64,000 bases of DNA from Canna indica (GCA_034359265.1 CP136892.1:10340501-10404500); one strand, 5' to 3'. Numbered from the stretch's first letter, positions 34,937-45,590 are shown. Numbers and translations: made by a program. The notes: generated from the sequence alone by a model not told the origin.

Positions 34937-36650
34937 AGAAGGTGAGAAAGGTGGCTCTAACCGAGGCGATTCTTTGTTCTGATCGGGGCGGTGATTCACC
35001 TTCCCGATGCTCCCTCGTGATGAAGGCGCTCCTTTTGAGCTTCCTTCTTCACTTCCCTCGGATAAGATTTCTTTTCTGGGGTCAAAGTCCTCTGCTGATG
35101 ATTCTTCTTCTTCTATGAAGGAACCCGCAGATAAGGGCAAAAAATTGATTCCGCCCATCTCTTAGGCGCAGCTGTTGCGGGGAGAGGGCTATGGCTCTTC
35201 TCAAGAACGCCCGAACCCTACATTGCAGAAGATTCAAGTGGTGACTTCGGATAAAGTCAACTTTTTACCGGAATAACTCCGATCTTGGGGCCAACATGGG
35301 AAATCGACTTAGTTCAGAAGTTCTTCGGCAAACCCTCTCCGCTTTTTGTTGTTAATGATTGGGCGAAGCGTATCAAGTCGCATTTGAGTTTTCTTTTGAT
35401 TCTTGATTTAGAGGAGGGCTATTTTGTATTTCATTTTTGTGACTCTGTTTTAGCAACTCAAGCCCTCATCGGAGGGTCATATTTTCTTCGTGGATCGACT
35501 ATTCGTCTCATTCCGTGGAGATCCTTTATTCGTCCATGGGTTGATTCTTTTTCTTCTGCTCTGGTTTGGATTCAGCTGGTCGGGCTTCCTTTGAAACTTT
35601 AGAACCCCGACTCAGTTACCCTAATTGCGCAAGCTTTTGGGAAAGACCTTTCTGCCTTCTACCGACAATCGATCTTTTCATTTTAACGTGGGCGTTACAT
35701 TAGCAATTGTGTTGAACTCGATTTGGCCCATCCTCTTCAGCAAGGAGTGTGGATTGGGGAACCCGACAATGAATTTTTTCATCTCGTTTCCTATGAAAAT
35801 ATTCCGTCCATGTGTTATTCCTGTTGCATGATTAGCCATCGTGAGGTCGGTTGTCCTGTAAGGAGTTCGGTGGGTGTTGTTTCTAATGAAAAGCTTTCTG
35901 TTGTTAATGACTCCATGGTTCTTGATTCTAGCAATACTGTCGCTCGTTCTTATGTGATACCATATTTAAATGTGGAGTCTAGTAGTCAAATTCCTTTGAA
36001 TAGTTGTCCTGATCATCGGGTGAAAGATTTGTAGATGGAGCCTTTTTGTGGTCCCTTGGGTCCAAGTTTCTAGACGTCGTCGGAACCGCCGAAGAGTGGA
36101 TGAGGATTCTTAGTCTGATCCTGTGCCTGGTTCGAGGTGGCATCGAGGGAATTCGGCCCAACATAACAAGCACGTGGCTTCCAACGCATATTTGGAACTT
36201 GGGATCGTGTCAAATCTTTGTGATAATGCTATGCCTTTTTCTTCGTTGAATTCTCAAGGTACTTCCCAAATTTTTTTACCTCTGATCCTTTCGGATTGAA
36301 TGCAGATTTGCCTAAATCTCACGCTCTTGATGGAGCTATAATGAGAAAGGAGAATGTTGCGGCTTCGAATCTGGGTGCTAGTAAGCAAGTGGGGCCCTCT
36401 TCACAAGTAAGTTAGGGTTAGTCTTCTGGTTCCAATGAGTATCCACAACGTACTACAAAACAATTTGCTCAAGATTTAAGTCTTGTTTTTGAAGCTCAGA
36501 AGCAATCTTATCAGCAAAAGATTCTAAATAGGCATATTCGTAAGACCCCTAAACCTCCTAAACGGCCTAACATTACTATGGTCTGTTCTGATTCTAAAAA
36601 TCCCAAAAGGCTTAGGTCTTCTACCGAGGCTTCATTAGCATAGGTGCTAC
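34937..36650 (+). pseudogene. LINE-C ORF1: DUF4283 domain and CCHC knuckle
   Basis: A serine-rich N-terminus (KISFLGSKSSADDSSSSMKE) begins near 34940. The DUF4283 domain follows at about 35285-35602 (DLVQKFFGKPSPLFVVNDWA, then EEGYFVFHFCDSVLATQALI) and continues after a TAG near 35600. The linker HLVSYENIPSMCYSCCMISH leads to a C-X2-C-X4-H-X4-C knuckle near 35815-35860. The basic C-terminal half (to about 36650; RKTPKPPKRPNITMVC) is broken by stops and frame changes. The product would bind LINE RNA in the particle that carries out retrotransposition. Confidence 0.78.
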
Positions 36651-36692
36651 ATGGTAATATTGATTTAGATCATTCTCATATTGTTTCCTAAT

Positions 36693-37430
36693 GAATTTGC
36701 TATGTTGGAATGTTAGAGGGGCCTAGAGAAGGCAGACTAGATATTATCTTTTTACCCATATTAGGCAAAATGCTATTTCTTTACTGGTTCTGTAGGAGAC
36801 CCACTTAAATGAGGCTAAAGCTATTAGATTTATCAAATCTTTAGGAAGAAGATGGAAAAGTTCTGTGTAATCTTTTGAGGGAGCCTCAGGAGGTCTTATA
36901 TTTGCGTGAGATTCTTCTATTTTAAATGCTCAATGTATCTATGATGTTGTGAGTTTGGAGGGTTTTCATCCCTTTTTTATTTTAAGTATTTATGCTAGTA
37001 CAAACCCTAACATTAGAATGAACTTTTAGAATAGTTTTTCTAATCTAGACTTTTCTACGTATCCTTGGATTTTGTGTGGTGATTAATTTTAGCTGTATTT
37101 TTTCGACCGAGGATAAGAAGGGTGGTGGTCTTCCTTCCTCTTTTAATAAATTTGTCACTATGTTTCGTGTATTTCGTGATTTTATTCATGCTAATGGTTT
37201 AGTAGATCTTGATTATTCTGGGAATCCCTTTACTTGCTCAAGTAATAGACAAGGGGTCCATAAGATACAAACCAGATTAGATAGGACTTTTTCAAATGCT
37301 GCTTTTCTTTATTTTTATGATAATGTCATGATTATTCGCATGAACAGATGGATCACTCCCCATTGCTCAATTGCTTTTCTTCTCTAGGTCGTTTATCCGA
37401 TGCTAGGATTCTTCTGGAGAAAGTTGGATA
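36693..37430 (+). pseudogene. LINE-C ORF2 start: L1 endonuclease
   Basis: The start near 36693 reads MNLLCWNVRGA, the usual opening of plant L1 ORF2, followed by a TAG. Later stretches include SIYASTNPNIRMNF, YPWILCGD, NGLVDLDYSGNPFTCSSNRQ (about 37195-37255), HKIQTRLDRTFSNAAF and DHSPLLNCFSS near the end. These are the metal-binding and active-site blocks of the apurinic-endonuclease fold that nicks target DNA. Several stops make it non-functional. Confidence 0.8.
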
Positions 37431-37436
37431 TATTAG

Positions 37437-38087
37437 TGTCGGAGCGTCGCTCCTCGCTATTTCGGCGTCATTGGGTTGCGGATGATCGTCGCCGTTGGCG
37501 TGCGGCGGCGGTCACTTGGCTCCGGGTTCCAACCATTGTGGGGGAGGTAAGCTTTACTCGGCTCCATGATGGGCATCAAATGTTTCTGCCCGAGGATCAG
37601 AGTAGACCGATCCGGCTCGGTGTCTCTCCTAATCAGGTAGAACTTTGGCGGGAGGGGGGGGACCTGCAAAGGATACTCTGGCGCTCAATGCAAGTTAGTG
37701 GGATCCACTCCAATGTTGAGGTAATAGAAAATATAACTTAGGTTACCTGAGGTGTGTCGTGTCTGTATTTATTGCAAGTGGAGGTGATGACGTCGCTCGG
37801 TAATCTCGCGCGAATATTGCTCAAAATGAGTCGAGGCTGGTCCCGAAGAAAACGAGTCTGTAATGGCATATCCCGTGATAAGGAAGCACGTGAATGTCCT
37901 TATATAGCTGGGTGAAGCCCCCAGGTGGAGCCGTCTGGTCTGGCTCGAGTCGGGTTTGAGTAGTATGGCTAGGTGGAGCCCCCAGGTTTGACTCGAGTTG
38001 GGTTGTTGGGCACTGCTGAGTCTAATCTGATATGATACAATAATACTAATTCAGTCCATTATCTTTTCCCTGTTTGCAAGTGTATAA
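37437..38087. other. GC-rich block, possibly part of a gypsy-type LTR
   Basis: Base composition changes sharply at both edges. It holds GGGACCTGCAAAGGATACTC and TGGCGCTCAATGCAAGTTAG, phrases that resemble LTRs of plant Ty3/gypsy elements, and two copies of a GTGGAGCC..CTGGCTCGAGT / CCCCAGGT-type phrase near 37920-38000. No ends, duplication or pol gene were found. Frames at 37400-37741 look accidental. Confidence 0.3.
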
Positions 38088-38178
38088 TTTTTTTTTGCAG
38101 AAAATATAAATATTATATTACTCTAAGATAACCAGAACCATAATGATCCCTTACAAAAGTCTGGTCCAATTCAGAAGG

Positions 38179-39841
38179 TCAAACAAATGACCAAACCTGA
38201 GAGGAACGACCAGTCCAAGCATAGTTTGCATCCCAATGGGTTGCTTTATTATATTCTTGAAATACAAAATTGAATTCTATTGAATTAAACTTTGACATAA
38301 AGTCTAAAATACCAAGGGTAATGGCCTGAATTCTCCAATCCAAGCAGATTTTTTGCATAAGACCATCCATCAACGTCTTGGAATTCGATTCAATGATGAT
38401 ATCAGTGAAGCTTTCCCGAGCAGCAAAAGTTAAAGCTTCCTTCACAAACAAAGCCTCACCATATAAAATATTAGAGATATTATTGAAAAACTTACAAGAA
38501 GTAAATAATGGAATTTTCATATGATTTCTAATAACAAATCCAATACCCGTTTCATTACCATTCACTAAGGCATCACAATTGATTTTAATGACATTAGGTG
38601 GAGGGGAATTTCAACTGCAGAGAGTAGACAATTTTTTATTATGGATTCCCTCAGGAACTTGGGTATGATCATAGGCCTTGAGGAAGGCCACAATTCTTCT
38701 CATCAAGTTATTGCGGGAGAGCTGCCTCGCCTGATGCAGCTTTTCATTTCGGGAAAATCAAATAAACCACAAGGATGCGACAATCGACCTTCTATTTTGA
38801 TGACTAGTCAATGTATCATTCAAAAATAGGAGGTTACTACCAAGTATCCAAGTGGTACTATCAGTAGGAAGGTTAGGTAAGAAGTTGTTTTTGAAGAGGT
38901 GGATAATAGTAGTAGTGTAAGTACATGAACCAAATAAATGTTCATAAATTTCAGGATGAAGATCACAGAGAATACAATTACTGTTATGAGATAAACCCAT
39001 GGCAGATAATCTAGTCCTAGTAAGAAGTCTCCCATGAGCAATTTTCCAAAGAAAGATTTTGATTTTTTCAGGTAAATCCAACTTCCAAATAGAATTCCAT
39101 CTAAGGATAGTACGATGATTAGGAATAAAAGGCTAAAGGAGGAATGAGTAAGCTACAACAGTGGTAACTCTACTCCTAGAACTATCAGTCAATACCCGAG
39201 TGTAGTTATCTGTTCCCACAGTTTATTATCAAACATGGACAAGCCCATACTATGATTCCAATGCTAATTACTAATTAAAGATGAAACAAGAGTGTTTATA
39301 GTAGCAACATCAATATTAAATAAAGCATGTTTCAAGCATAGAGGAACATCTAGACACCAATTATCAATCAAGATAGATGAATTAATGCCCGAGTTAATGA
39401 TTTTCTTAAAACCAACATGTAAGTGAGTAAAAGCATCAAGGAACAGCCTCCAGGACCAAGAACATTGAGTATGAGGAGAATGATTAAGAGAGTTAATCAT
39501 AGGGTGTTTTGATTTAATCAATTTTACCCACAAAATATCCATATTACTTAAATAAGCATCAATTATCTTAGCTTGAAAGGCAAGACTTTGGAGGTACATA
39601 TTTTTAATGCCTAAGCCATCTATGTCCTTAGGAAGAGTAGTGTTATTCCAGGAAATCAAATGCATGCCTCTTTTCTCCTTACTGTTGTGCCAAAGAAAAT
39701 TACTAATTAAAGAATTCATTTTATCCAAGTTAAATTTAGATAACCAAGAATCAGACAAGAGAGAATAGGAACAGAAGTAAGGACATATTTAATTAAAGTC
39801 ACCCTACCAGCTTGGGATAAGTACTTGGTTTGCCAAGTTCC
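38179..39841 (-). pseudogene. LINE-D ORF2, C-terminal part: end of RT, zf-RVT and RNase H
   Basis: It starts at the copia junction with GTWQTKYLSQAGRVTLIKYV, the post-catalytic RT region. GLGIKNMYLQSLAFQAKIID (near 39600) is next, then zf-RVT at 39081-38758 (EKIKIFLWKIAHGRLLTRTR). The RNase H end at 38565-38179 reads GNETGIGFVIRNHMKIPLFT, then EYNKATHWDANYAW. Frames are separated by stops. The order and spacing match LINE-A. Confidence 0.85.
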
Positions 39842-41301
39842 TGTTGGCTTTAGGTTTTCAACCTTAGTCTTAATCTCGGTTTTGATAGTTTTGATGATAA
39901 CAAGAATGAAACTAATGATTTCATTGAGAATATCTTTCAGGTTCCATATCAATTAGCGTTCGATATCCTCGATCGAAAAATCGGAGAAATCGGAAATCGG
40001 AAGGACATTGATCGTCGCGCTCGGGTTCATCGCGGAAACTTCTCGAAGAGCGACGCGTGCACCAAAGACGTATTGGACGGGCTTAAAGATCACTTGAAAG
40101 CTCTCCAAGTTGATGGTCGTTGAAAGCCGAAACCCAGAAACAAAGCGCTGAAGAAATAGGCTGAAGAAATAAACTTCAGCCTAGGTTCGGTCGACCGAGC
40201 GATCGACCGAATGAAGGTAAAAAGTAGCAGAGCTACTTCGATCGATCGGGCAGTCGACCGATGGAAGCACAAAATGGGCAGTAGCTCGGGCGATCGACCC
40301 ATCGGTCGACCGACCTACTGATACCCGAAGACGCAGATCACGTCGATCGACCTAAGATCGAGATTGATGTTTTTGCGTCTGGGTAGTCGACTCGTCGGTC
40401 GACCAACCACAAGAAAAAAGAAAGCGGTCGAATGACCGGTCAACCAACCATTCGACCGACGGTCTGCAATGGATAGTTTTCTATCCGTTGAGCAGTCGTT
40501 TCTTCACGAGGGCATAAATACACCCTCATATACATCATTTAAGATTCTTCCTTGATTCTAACAGAGTTCATTGAGTATTCAAAAGGAAGATTTAGAGCCT
40601 TCCAAAAGATTTAAAGCTTGCGCTCTGCTTCTCCGTCGAGTTCATTCTTCAAGCGCCAGCTGCTGCCTCAACTCGAAAACTGACTCGAGCTCATCCCCTT
40701 GGCGAGTTGGAGGTTCCAAGGCCGTGAAAGGAGCTTGCAAACATTGGTTTTATTATTTAGCTCTTTTGATTGTATTTTATCTGTTATTTTAACTGTTTGT
40801 TTAATTTGAGTTTGTAAGACCGAGTGTTAGGTCTTGAATGGGTGAAGTGGTATCCTTGGTGTAGGAGTAAAGTCACTTGTGTAAACGGAGTATTACTAGG
40901 ATTAATTCTAGTTGTCCCTTAGGTTGAGGTGGGAAAGTGCTATCGGTAGGAAGGCGGGATACTTCTGGGTGTGGAAGTGCCTTCGATTAGAGAGCGGAGA
41001 CTTTCCGGTGCAAAGTCCTCGTTGTAAGGGAAACTTTAATTAATCTAGTAAAACCTAGTTTGGAAATCCTAAGCGGTGTGCTTAGGTAGTGGAGTAGGCA
41101 TTGGGGCCGAACTACTATAAAATCTCAGTGTTTGCATTGATTCTTAATTTCGTGCTTAATTGCTTTATCATTTATCTTGCTTCCGCATTCAATTGTAAAT
41201 TATCTAACTAATCTAAGAAAATGATCAAAATCGAATTTAGACTAATCGAATTAGTAAACACACTATTCATCCCCCCCTCTAGTGTTGTCATTTCGCCAAC
41301 A
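39842..41301 (+). repeat. Copia LTR, copy 1
   Basis: It starts TGTTGGCTTTAGG and ends TTTCGCCAACA, the TG..CA ends of an LTR, with length 1,460 bp. It is directly followed by a primer-binding site and the start of gag, so it is a 5' LTR. It resembles the LTRs at 48583-50269 and 58874-60096, sharing AACCTTAGTCTTAATCTCGG near the start, GGTCGACC clusters in the first third, a GGAAGCGGGA-type block, and CCCCCTCTAGTG near the end. Position 39842 joins the interrupted LINE-D. Confidence 0.9.
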
Positions 41302-41302
41302 A

Positions 41303-41315
41303 TTGATATCAGAGC
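41303..41315 (+). other. Primer-binding site of copia copy 1
   Basis: TTGATATCAGAGC matches the 3' end complement of initiator methionine tRNA (TGGTATCAGAGC) except for one base. It lies one base after the LTR. Confidence 0.85.
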
Positions 41316-41369
41316 GGGTTCGTAGCTTGAGATTTCACCACCTCTTCTACACCTTGTCTCGATCTCGAA

Positions 41370-41555
41370 ATGGCTCTAGAGTCGGTAGCGTCTACACCTC
41401 CTAGGTTCGATGCCTCGAACTTTGGTCTATGGAAATCTAGGATGTACACTTTTCTAAAGACTCAAGGTTTAGGTGTATTTAATATGATAAAAATCAAATA
41501 TATTGAACCTAAGAAAAATATGGATGCATGGACACAAGAAGTGACCATGCGATGG
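41370..41555 (+). pseudogene. Start of copia gag, truncated
   Basis: The start at 41370 reads MALESVASTPPRFDASNFGL, then WKSRMYTFLKTQG and KYIEPKKNMDAWTQE. This is the N-terminus of a Ty1/copia gag (UBN2-type capsid). The frame at 60164 begins with the same motif. After about 41550 the sequence becomes LINE-D read on the other strand, so the rest of this copia element has been lost. Confidence 0.85.
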
Positions 41556-42647
41556 AAATATGTCATGTTCCTATCTCCATCTAGGTACCATTTTAATTTA
41601 GCCTTAGCCCACCATTTGAGGCTAATCTGCCTTTGGATTGCAGTGGCCTTATTAATTAGGGAAGAGAGGTTATCTTGCTCATGGATGGAGAGGTTATTAC
41701 TAGCTTCCTTGATTTCTAAATTATTGATAAGCCCCTGAGTGATCTTAAGATTAGCCTTGAAGTTTCCTAGTACTTCTCTATTCCATTTAGATAAAACATG
41801 TCTAGTAGCAAAGAGCTGCACATGAAGCTTGGATTGAGGATTAAGGGTATTAATAGGCTTACACCAAGCTTGATGAACAATGTTCTTGGAATTAGGGTAC
41901 TCAACCCAAAAGTTTTGAAATTTGATTATTTTATTGTTTCTAGTCACATTAGGATTTAAACTAATCTGCAGAGGGTTATGATTAGAGCTAGGCAGTCCTA
42001 ACTAAGTGTTTGACTGATGACTTACCATAAGAATTTAACCAAGCAAGTTTAGAAAAAACCCTATCTAACCTAGACAGGATTCTAGCATCATCTTTCATAT
42101 TATTACACCAAGTAAATTTGGGACCACTAAATCCAAGATCAATAAGATTGGCATGAGTAATGAAATTTCTAAATTCCTTTATGTGATGAGTAAGTCTAAA
42201 GGGAAGGCTATCTTTCTTATCATCTTGGTTTAAAATACCATTGAAGTCCCCTATTAACAATCTGGGATAAGCATTTAAATCTATATTAGACAGTTTATGC
42301 CAAAGAACATTTCTCAATGAGGGAATTGTGTTAGCATAAGTAGAAGAGATTATGAAAGGCATAGAGTTATTAAAAGCAACAAGGGCATAAATAACATCAA
42401 CTTGAATTGAAAGAGCTTTAGCATTAACAATATCAGTATTCCAAGATAGAATGATACCCCCAGAGGCACCATTAGAGGGAGATCAAATCCCTTTCTAGTT
42501 CTTACCAAGTTTATTGATAAAAGAATAAGAAACATGAGTTTCTTGTAAAAAAAGTAAGCTAACATGATAAAATTTTATAAAGGAAAAGATCATATCTAAA
42601 ACAGGCTTTCTCATGACACCCCTTACATTCCAATTAATCACTTCCAT
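41556..42647 (-). pseudogene. LINE-D ORF2, N-terminal part: endonuclease and RT front
   Basis: The start at 42647 reads MEVINWNVRGVMRKPVLDMI. Endonuclease blocks follow: LLIGDFNGILNQDDKKDSLP, NLIDLGFSGPKFTWCNNMKD and ARILSRLDRVFSKLAWLNSY (42362-41990). The RT front (41947-41556) reads VLSKWNREVLGNFKANLKIT and KLKWYLDGDRNMTYFHRM. It stops where gag sequence begins. Its start codon overlaps the end of ORF1 (stop at 42634). Confidence 0.87.
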
Positions 42648-43445
42648 GGATAACTAATGCAAGGTTGTTTGACGGCCCCATCTCAATATCAGGGGGAGCC
42701 ACATTGGGGACATTAGCCCTAGGTCTTTTACTAGAGGAAGGGCCAGCAGGTAGGGAGTAAGGATCATCACCTAGATTTTTCTCAGATGTCTTAATTACTT
42801 GTTTACCTTGCTTGGTATTGGATTTACTATTGGAAGAAGGTTGAGCATTAAATATTAGAGAAACTTCATGGACCGTTTGGTCAAAGAATTTTTGAAGACT
42901 ATCTTTATGATGTTTACTGCTCTCATTGTTATGTCTCACCTTGGAGGAGTCTAGGTGAGTTTTAACAGAGTGAGAATCTTTCACAAAGGGGGTAAGGCCT
43001 TCATTTTTAGCATTTTTCTTAGCAATAGGGGTTTTTTTCCTAGGTTCTTTAGGATAAATTTTCTGGGAAGACCTAGGGTTATCTTTCTTATTGTTGTTTG
43101 ATCTATCTAAAAAGGGATTTTGATTAAAGTTTTCTCTATGCTGATCATTGGAAATTTTAGGATGACTTTTAGTTTGAAGGATTGCTCTTTTTTGAATAGG
43201 GGCCTTAGGTTTTTTTTTCTCCTGACAACTTGAATCTAGGGGTCAAAGATAGGTTTTTCAGAGCCAGTATGAGTATGGGTGGCGAGACAAGTGGGGGTCT
43301 CCTTGGGAGAAGGAGCAGGATACTCAACGATTAGATTTATCTTAGGATTATCATCTTTTGAGTTGGGGTAATTATCTATGTACATCTTATGTAAACTAGG
43401 ATAAAAGGCTTCCTAGTGGACAAGTACAAAGTGAGCAGCTCTATT
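42634..43445 (-). pseudogene. LINE-D ORF1, C-terminal tail
   Basis: The last frame (42984-42634) reads FFDQTVHEVSLIFNAQPSSN, then ends ALVIHGSD. Upstream pieces to about 43445 (YPAPSPKETPTCLATHTHTG) belong to the same low-complexity tail but contain stops. Neither the CCHC knuckle nor DUF4283 is present, so truncation lies downstream of them. Confidence 0.65.
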
Positions 43446-43764
43446 TTTTTAAGAAAATAATTAAGTTTTCATTTGTATTAATGATAAAATTAAATCTCTA
43501 TGATTGATTGTTTATTTGTCCTCACGTTGCATGAAAATTTCGTAAGTTGACTTTTTCCTAAGTAGACCATCTGGATGAGTTGGAAAAGACGCAGCAACAT
43601 GTTGAAGCTTTCACATGTCAAAGGAAATTTTATTATATTTGACAATTTTATATAAACATTATACTTATTCTTTTTCTTTTTTTGCTTCGTGAGGAAATAG
43701 GAAGAGGAGAACGTAATAAATTAATAATACGAATAATTAATAATGAATAAATAAAATGAGGAAT
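43446..43764. other. Flank between LINE-D and the DUF1645 gene
   Basis: AT-rich DNA that should contain the 3' untranslated region of the minus-strand gene. I saw no clear AATAAA on the minus strand. Confidence 0.5.
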
Positions 43765-44562
43765 TTAAAGAAAGTGGAATGCGTCCGAGCGGCGGGCGGT
43801 GAACAATCCGAACAGCTGCAGTCGGTACGGTAAGAATGACCGCCGTGGTCCCGTCACCGCCTGCCCGTTGCCGTAGGAGACTCTGCTCGCCCCCACTCCT
43901 CCGCCGGCTGCCGCTTTAGCCCTGCTACTTTTTGCGCTTGGGCTCTTCCCCCTCGCCGGAGACGCCTCCAGGAGCACCGACTTCTCCTTGCCGTCGCTGT
44001 GGCTCCGACCGCCGAGGAAAAGGTCTTGAAGCCTCGATCGACGTCGCTCCGTCCCCGCTGACGCGCTCTTCCTGCACCGGTCCGGCGACTGCGGCGCCGA
44101 CCTCGTCATCCACGTGAAGTGCTTCCTCGCCGTGACCGATCCCATGTCATCTGCCTCCGAGGAGGAGGAGGAGATCGACCCCGATGGGGAGGCCGCCTCC
44201 TCGATGAGAAGCCTCCTCATGGGGATCTCCGGGTGAGGCCCCTCGACCTCGTTGTCCTCCGACGGGGGGAGGAGCAGGGTGCGGTCGAATACAGGGTAGG
44301 CGGGAAGGATGCGGCCGTGGGAGAAGAGCTCGTCGGCTGTGACGGAGGTAGGCGTGCCGTCGGTGCAGCCAAGGACGAAGGTGAACTCGAAATCATCTTC
44401 GGCAACGTCGTGGTCGTCATTGGAATTGTGGGGGTGAGACTGTAGTTGGACGGAGGAGGTGGGAGGAGGAGAGCGTTCGTCGGCGCCGGCAGTGGCGTTG
44501 GCGACGCCGAAGCTGGCAGAGAGCGTGAGGGAGGGGTTCTCTTGGCGTTCCGGGACCGTCAT
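43765..44562 (-). CDS. DUF1645 family protein, intronless
   Basis: This is the only intact host-like gene in the window: 265 codons from ATG at 44562 to the stop at 43765. Features typical of plant DUF1645 proteins are the acidic FEFTFVLG segment near residue 59, SHGRILPAYPVFDRTLLLPP near 85-105, a serine-rich SISSSSSEADDM stretch near 135, a basic part (RRSRLQDLFLGGRSHSDGKE) near 170-195, and the C-terminal RRSFLPYRLQLFGLF near 238-252. No signal peptide or membrane segment is visible. The biochemical role of the family is unknown; a rice member (SGL) has been linked to grain length and stress response. Codons are GC-rich against AT-rich flanks. LINE remains lie on both sides. Confidence 0.88.
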   Translation of the reverse strand: MTVPERQENPSLTLSASFGVANATAGADERSPPPTSSVQLQSHPHNSNDDHDVAEDDFEFTFVLGCTDGTPTSVTADELFSHGRILPAYPVFDRTLLLPPSEDNEVEGPHPEIPMRRLLIEEAASPSGSISSSSSEADDMGSVTARKHFTWMTRSAPQSPDRCRKSASAGTERRRSRLQDLFLGGRSHSDGKEKSVLLEASPARGKSPSAKSSRAKAAAGGGVGASRVSYGNGQAVTGPRRSFLPYRLQLFGLFTARRSDAFHFL

Positions 44563-44610
44563 GGAGTGTGTAATTGATTGCTTCAGGTAGCATGTTGGTG
44601 TAATAATAGT

Positions 44611-44624
44611 ATATATATTTATAG
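44611..44624 (-). promoter_or_regulatory. Likely TATA box of the DUF1645 gene
   Basis: Minus-strand CTATAAATATATA ends about 50 bases upstream of the start codon at 44562, leaving room for a 5' untranslated region of 20-30 bases. It is the only good TATA match in the near upstream DNA. Confidence 0.6.
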
Positions 44625-44952
44625 TGTGAGGCAGAATAATAAATAATTAGAGACGCGTAATTGATTAGTTATTGCTATGTCTAAGTAGATGAAGTTTCTA
44701 GCTTTCTTGTGAAGGAAGAGTAGCGTTGAACCGTTGATCGTGGAATATACAATAAATACGGTTTCATTTCCTTAATTATTTTTTACTTTTATAATTTAAT
44801 TTATTGGAATTTGTAATTTAAAATTTCACATCTCAAAACACAAAAGTAATTGAATTTGGGAAAATTTAAGTCGCAACGAATATATTGGTACAAGTGCTAA
44901 AAATTTGGGGGAAAAAACAAACAAATTCATTTCAAATTCAAAATCAAACTGG

Positions 44953-45183
44953 TCACCTGCAAAGGAAGTGTTGATCAGTTGATTGGAACACAAGAAAGAG
45001 ATCGAGGACCTGTTTAAAATATTCTGGATTCAAATACTTGATTGCATTAATTTTACTCTTAAAATAATCGAGAATGTTGACTAATTCAATGTTAATATCC
45101 GTGCTGCATAAGCTAATTAATTCATCCGCGTGATGGTTTTTGTCTCGTGCAAAAGCAATGACGACTTCAGCTTGTAAAGACAT
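44953..45183 (-). pseudogene. Small frame resembling a retroelement RNase H tail (uncertain)
   Basis: Translation reads EVVIAFARDKNHHADELISL over part of its 76 residues, a pattern like the RNase H tail VPREKN..ADALA of retroelements. No other domain is nearby and the frame is short, so it may be accidental. It lies between the DUF1645 promoter and LINE-E. Confidence 0.22.
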
Positions 45184-45229
45184 GACGTTATAACTTTAAA
45201 AAATCAACAATTTACCACAACCAAGTTAT

Positions 45230-45260
45230 GAATAAAACTAGCTCCATACTAGTTTTATTC
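45230..45260. repeat. Perfect 12-bp inverted repeat flanked by CAAGTTA direct repeats
   Basis: GAATAAAACTAG and CTAGTTTTATTC surround a 7-base loop. CAAGTTA occurs just outside on both sides (45222-45228 and 45261-45267). It lies immediately before the recognisable start of LINE-E. Confidence 0.6.
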
Positions 45261-45267
45261 CAAGTTA

Positions 45268-45590
45268 GACAGTGAACGCTCAAATTGTCACGGAGCTACC
45301 TCTGATTCTAGACGCTTTTCCAGAGTTATCACAGATAGTGGTCTTATGGAGTTACCTACTAATGGTTGCTTTTTTCACTTGGGACGAATAATCAAGCATC
45401 ACCTCCGCAAAGTTAGACCGTATTCTCTTCAGACATTGTATACTTGATGTTTGAGGGATTCTAAAAAGTTTTCAGATCATTCTCCTTTGTTCTTGAAATT
45501 TGATCCCCCCCCCAGAATATTCATGTAATCGGCCTTTTAGAACGGAGATCAATTGGTTAAAGCTCTCTGAATTTCATTCATCATTCAAGT
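45268..45590 (+). pseudogene. LINE-E ORF2, endonuclease end
   Basis: DSRRFSRVITDSGLMELPTN is followed in a shifted frame by SSITSAKLDRILF, then SDHSPLFLKFD and RPFRTEINWLKLSEFHSSFK. These correspond to the last blocks of the L1 endonuclease and the linker to the reverse transcriptase. At least two frame changes and stops are present. The copia LTR begins just after 45590. Confidence 0.75.

Larger units (their letters stand above)
34930..37436 (+). mobile_element. LINE-C: 5' portion of an L1-type LINE
   Basis: The plus strand holds a nearly whole ORF1 and the endonuclease part of ORF2. The reverse transcriptase and everything after it are missing at this site. Recognisable sequence ends near 37430 after DHSPLLNCFSS and LGRLSDARILLE, where an unrelated GC-rich block begins. 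LINEs usually lose their 5' end, so the loss of the 3' part here points to a later deletion or to disruption by the GC-rich block. LINE-E further on has its own endonuclease end and is therefore not the missing half. Confidence 0.8.
38088..43445 (-). mobile_element. LINE-D: L1-type LINE with copia sequence in place of its RT core
   Basis: On the minus strand the order is ORF1 tail (43445-42634), endonuclease and front of the reverse transcriptase (42647-41556), foreign copia sequence (41555-39842), then the end of the RT region, zf-RVT and RNase H (39841-38180). A T run at 38088-38097 on the plus strand is the remains of the poly(A) tail, fixing the 3' end. The 5' end near 43445 lies inside ORF1, so this copy is also truncated. 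The central RT part, including the catalytic DD motif, is missing. Confidence 0.85.

Noticed and set aside
43932..44445. Plus-strand frames of 61 and 108 codons opposite the DUF1645 gene
   Set aside because: GC-rich antisense shadows. The minus-strand frame has the family motifs, a TATA box and full length.
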